NCBI GenBank assembly: GCA_007120095.1 | Contig: SKOM01000258.1 | Coordinates: 1-5,633 of the forward strand | Length of the DNA: 5,633 nt | Origin: Candidatus Competibacteraceae bacterium | GTDB taxonomy: Bacteria > Pseudomonadota > Gammaproteobacteria > Competibacterales > Competibacteraceae | Direction: 5' to 3' | Shown here: one piece after another, positions 5,601-5,633 of the stretch | How the letters are laid out: each line of letters starts with the position of its first letter | Numbering within the stretch: position 1 is the stretch's first letter | Notes under the pieces: generated by a model | The model's database searches: none | The model's input: the letters and a program-made list of their open reading frames with translations, nothing else | What the model was told of the DNA's origin: nothing | Made by a program: the position numbers and the translations under genes

Positions 5601-5633
5601 ACCCCTGATCATAATCAATATTGTATTCAGCCA

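Overview
The window is GC-rich proteobacterial-looking DNA, except for a left end of clearly different, AT-richer composition. Hand counts give about 35% G+C for bases 121-180 and about 65% for bases 1321-1380, with the step falling close to base 669. The genes to the right of the step (a PAS-PAS-PAS-GGDEF-EAL protein, an acylphosphatase close to E. coli YccX, a VTT-family membrane protein and a stand-alone trehalose-6-phosphate phosphatase) suggest a gammaproteobacterium, possibly a free-living or environmental one. This is an inference from protein style, not a database result.

Layout from left to right: (1) bases 1-66 are short AT-rich non-coding DNA. (2) A ThpR-type RNA 2',3'-cyclic phosphodiesterase gene runs rightward (103-669) and ends at the composition step. 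(3) otsB runs leftward (stop at 764, start probably at 1606). (4) A compact divergent control region of about 230 bp follows (1607-1833). It carries a symmetric pair of -10-like boxes, a 16-bp perfect palindrome and a possible small ORF whose stop overlaps the next start codon. (5) A rightward pair, acyP (1834-2109) and a VTT-family membrane protein (2138-2863), lies 28 bp apart and is probably one operon. (6) After a 23-bp convergent gap, a large leftward gene (5463 to 2887) encodes an 858-residue c-di-GMP enzyme with three PAS domains. (7) The last 170 bp are its upstream region, with a plausible promoter for it and a second promoter-like pair pointing right, out of the window.

Functionally the genes are a mixture rather than a pathway: osmolyte metabolism (OtsB, making trehalose), acyl-phosphate hydrolysis (AcyP), membrane lipid or envelope function (VTT protein), second-messenger turnover (GGDEF-EAL) and RNA-end chemistry (ThpR). 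I see no defence system, CRISPR array, transposase, tRNA or rRNA, and no clearly new multi-gene system. The points most worth checking are the composition break beside thpR (horizontal transfer or assembly chimera) and the otsB/acyP divergent control region.
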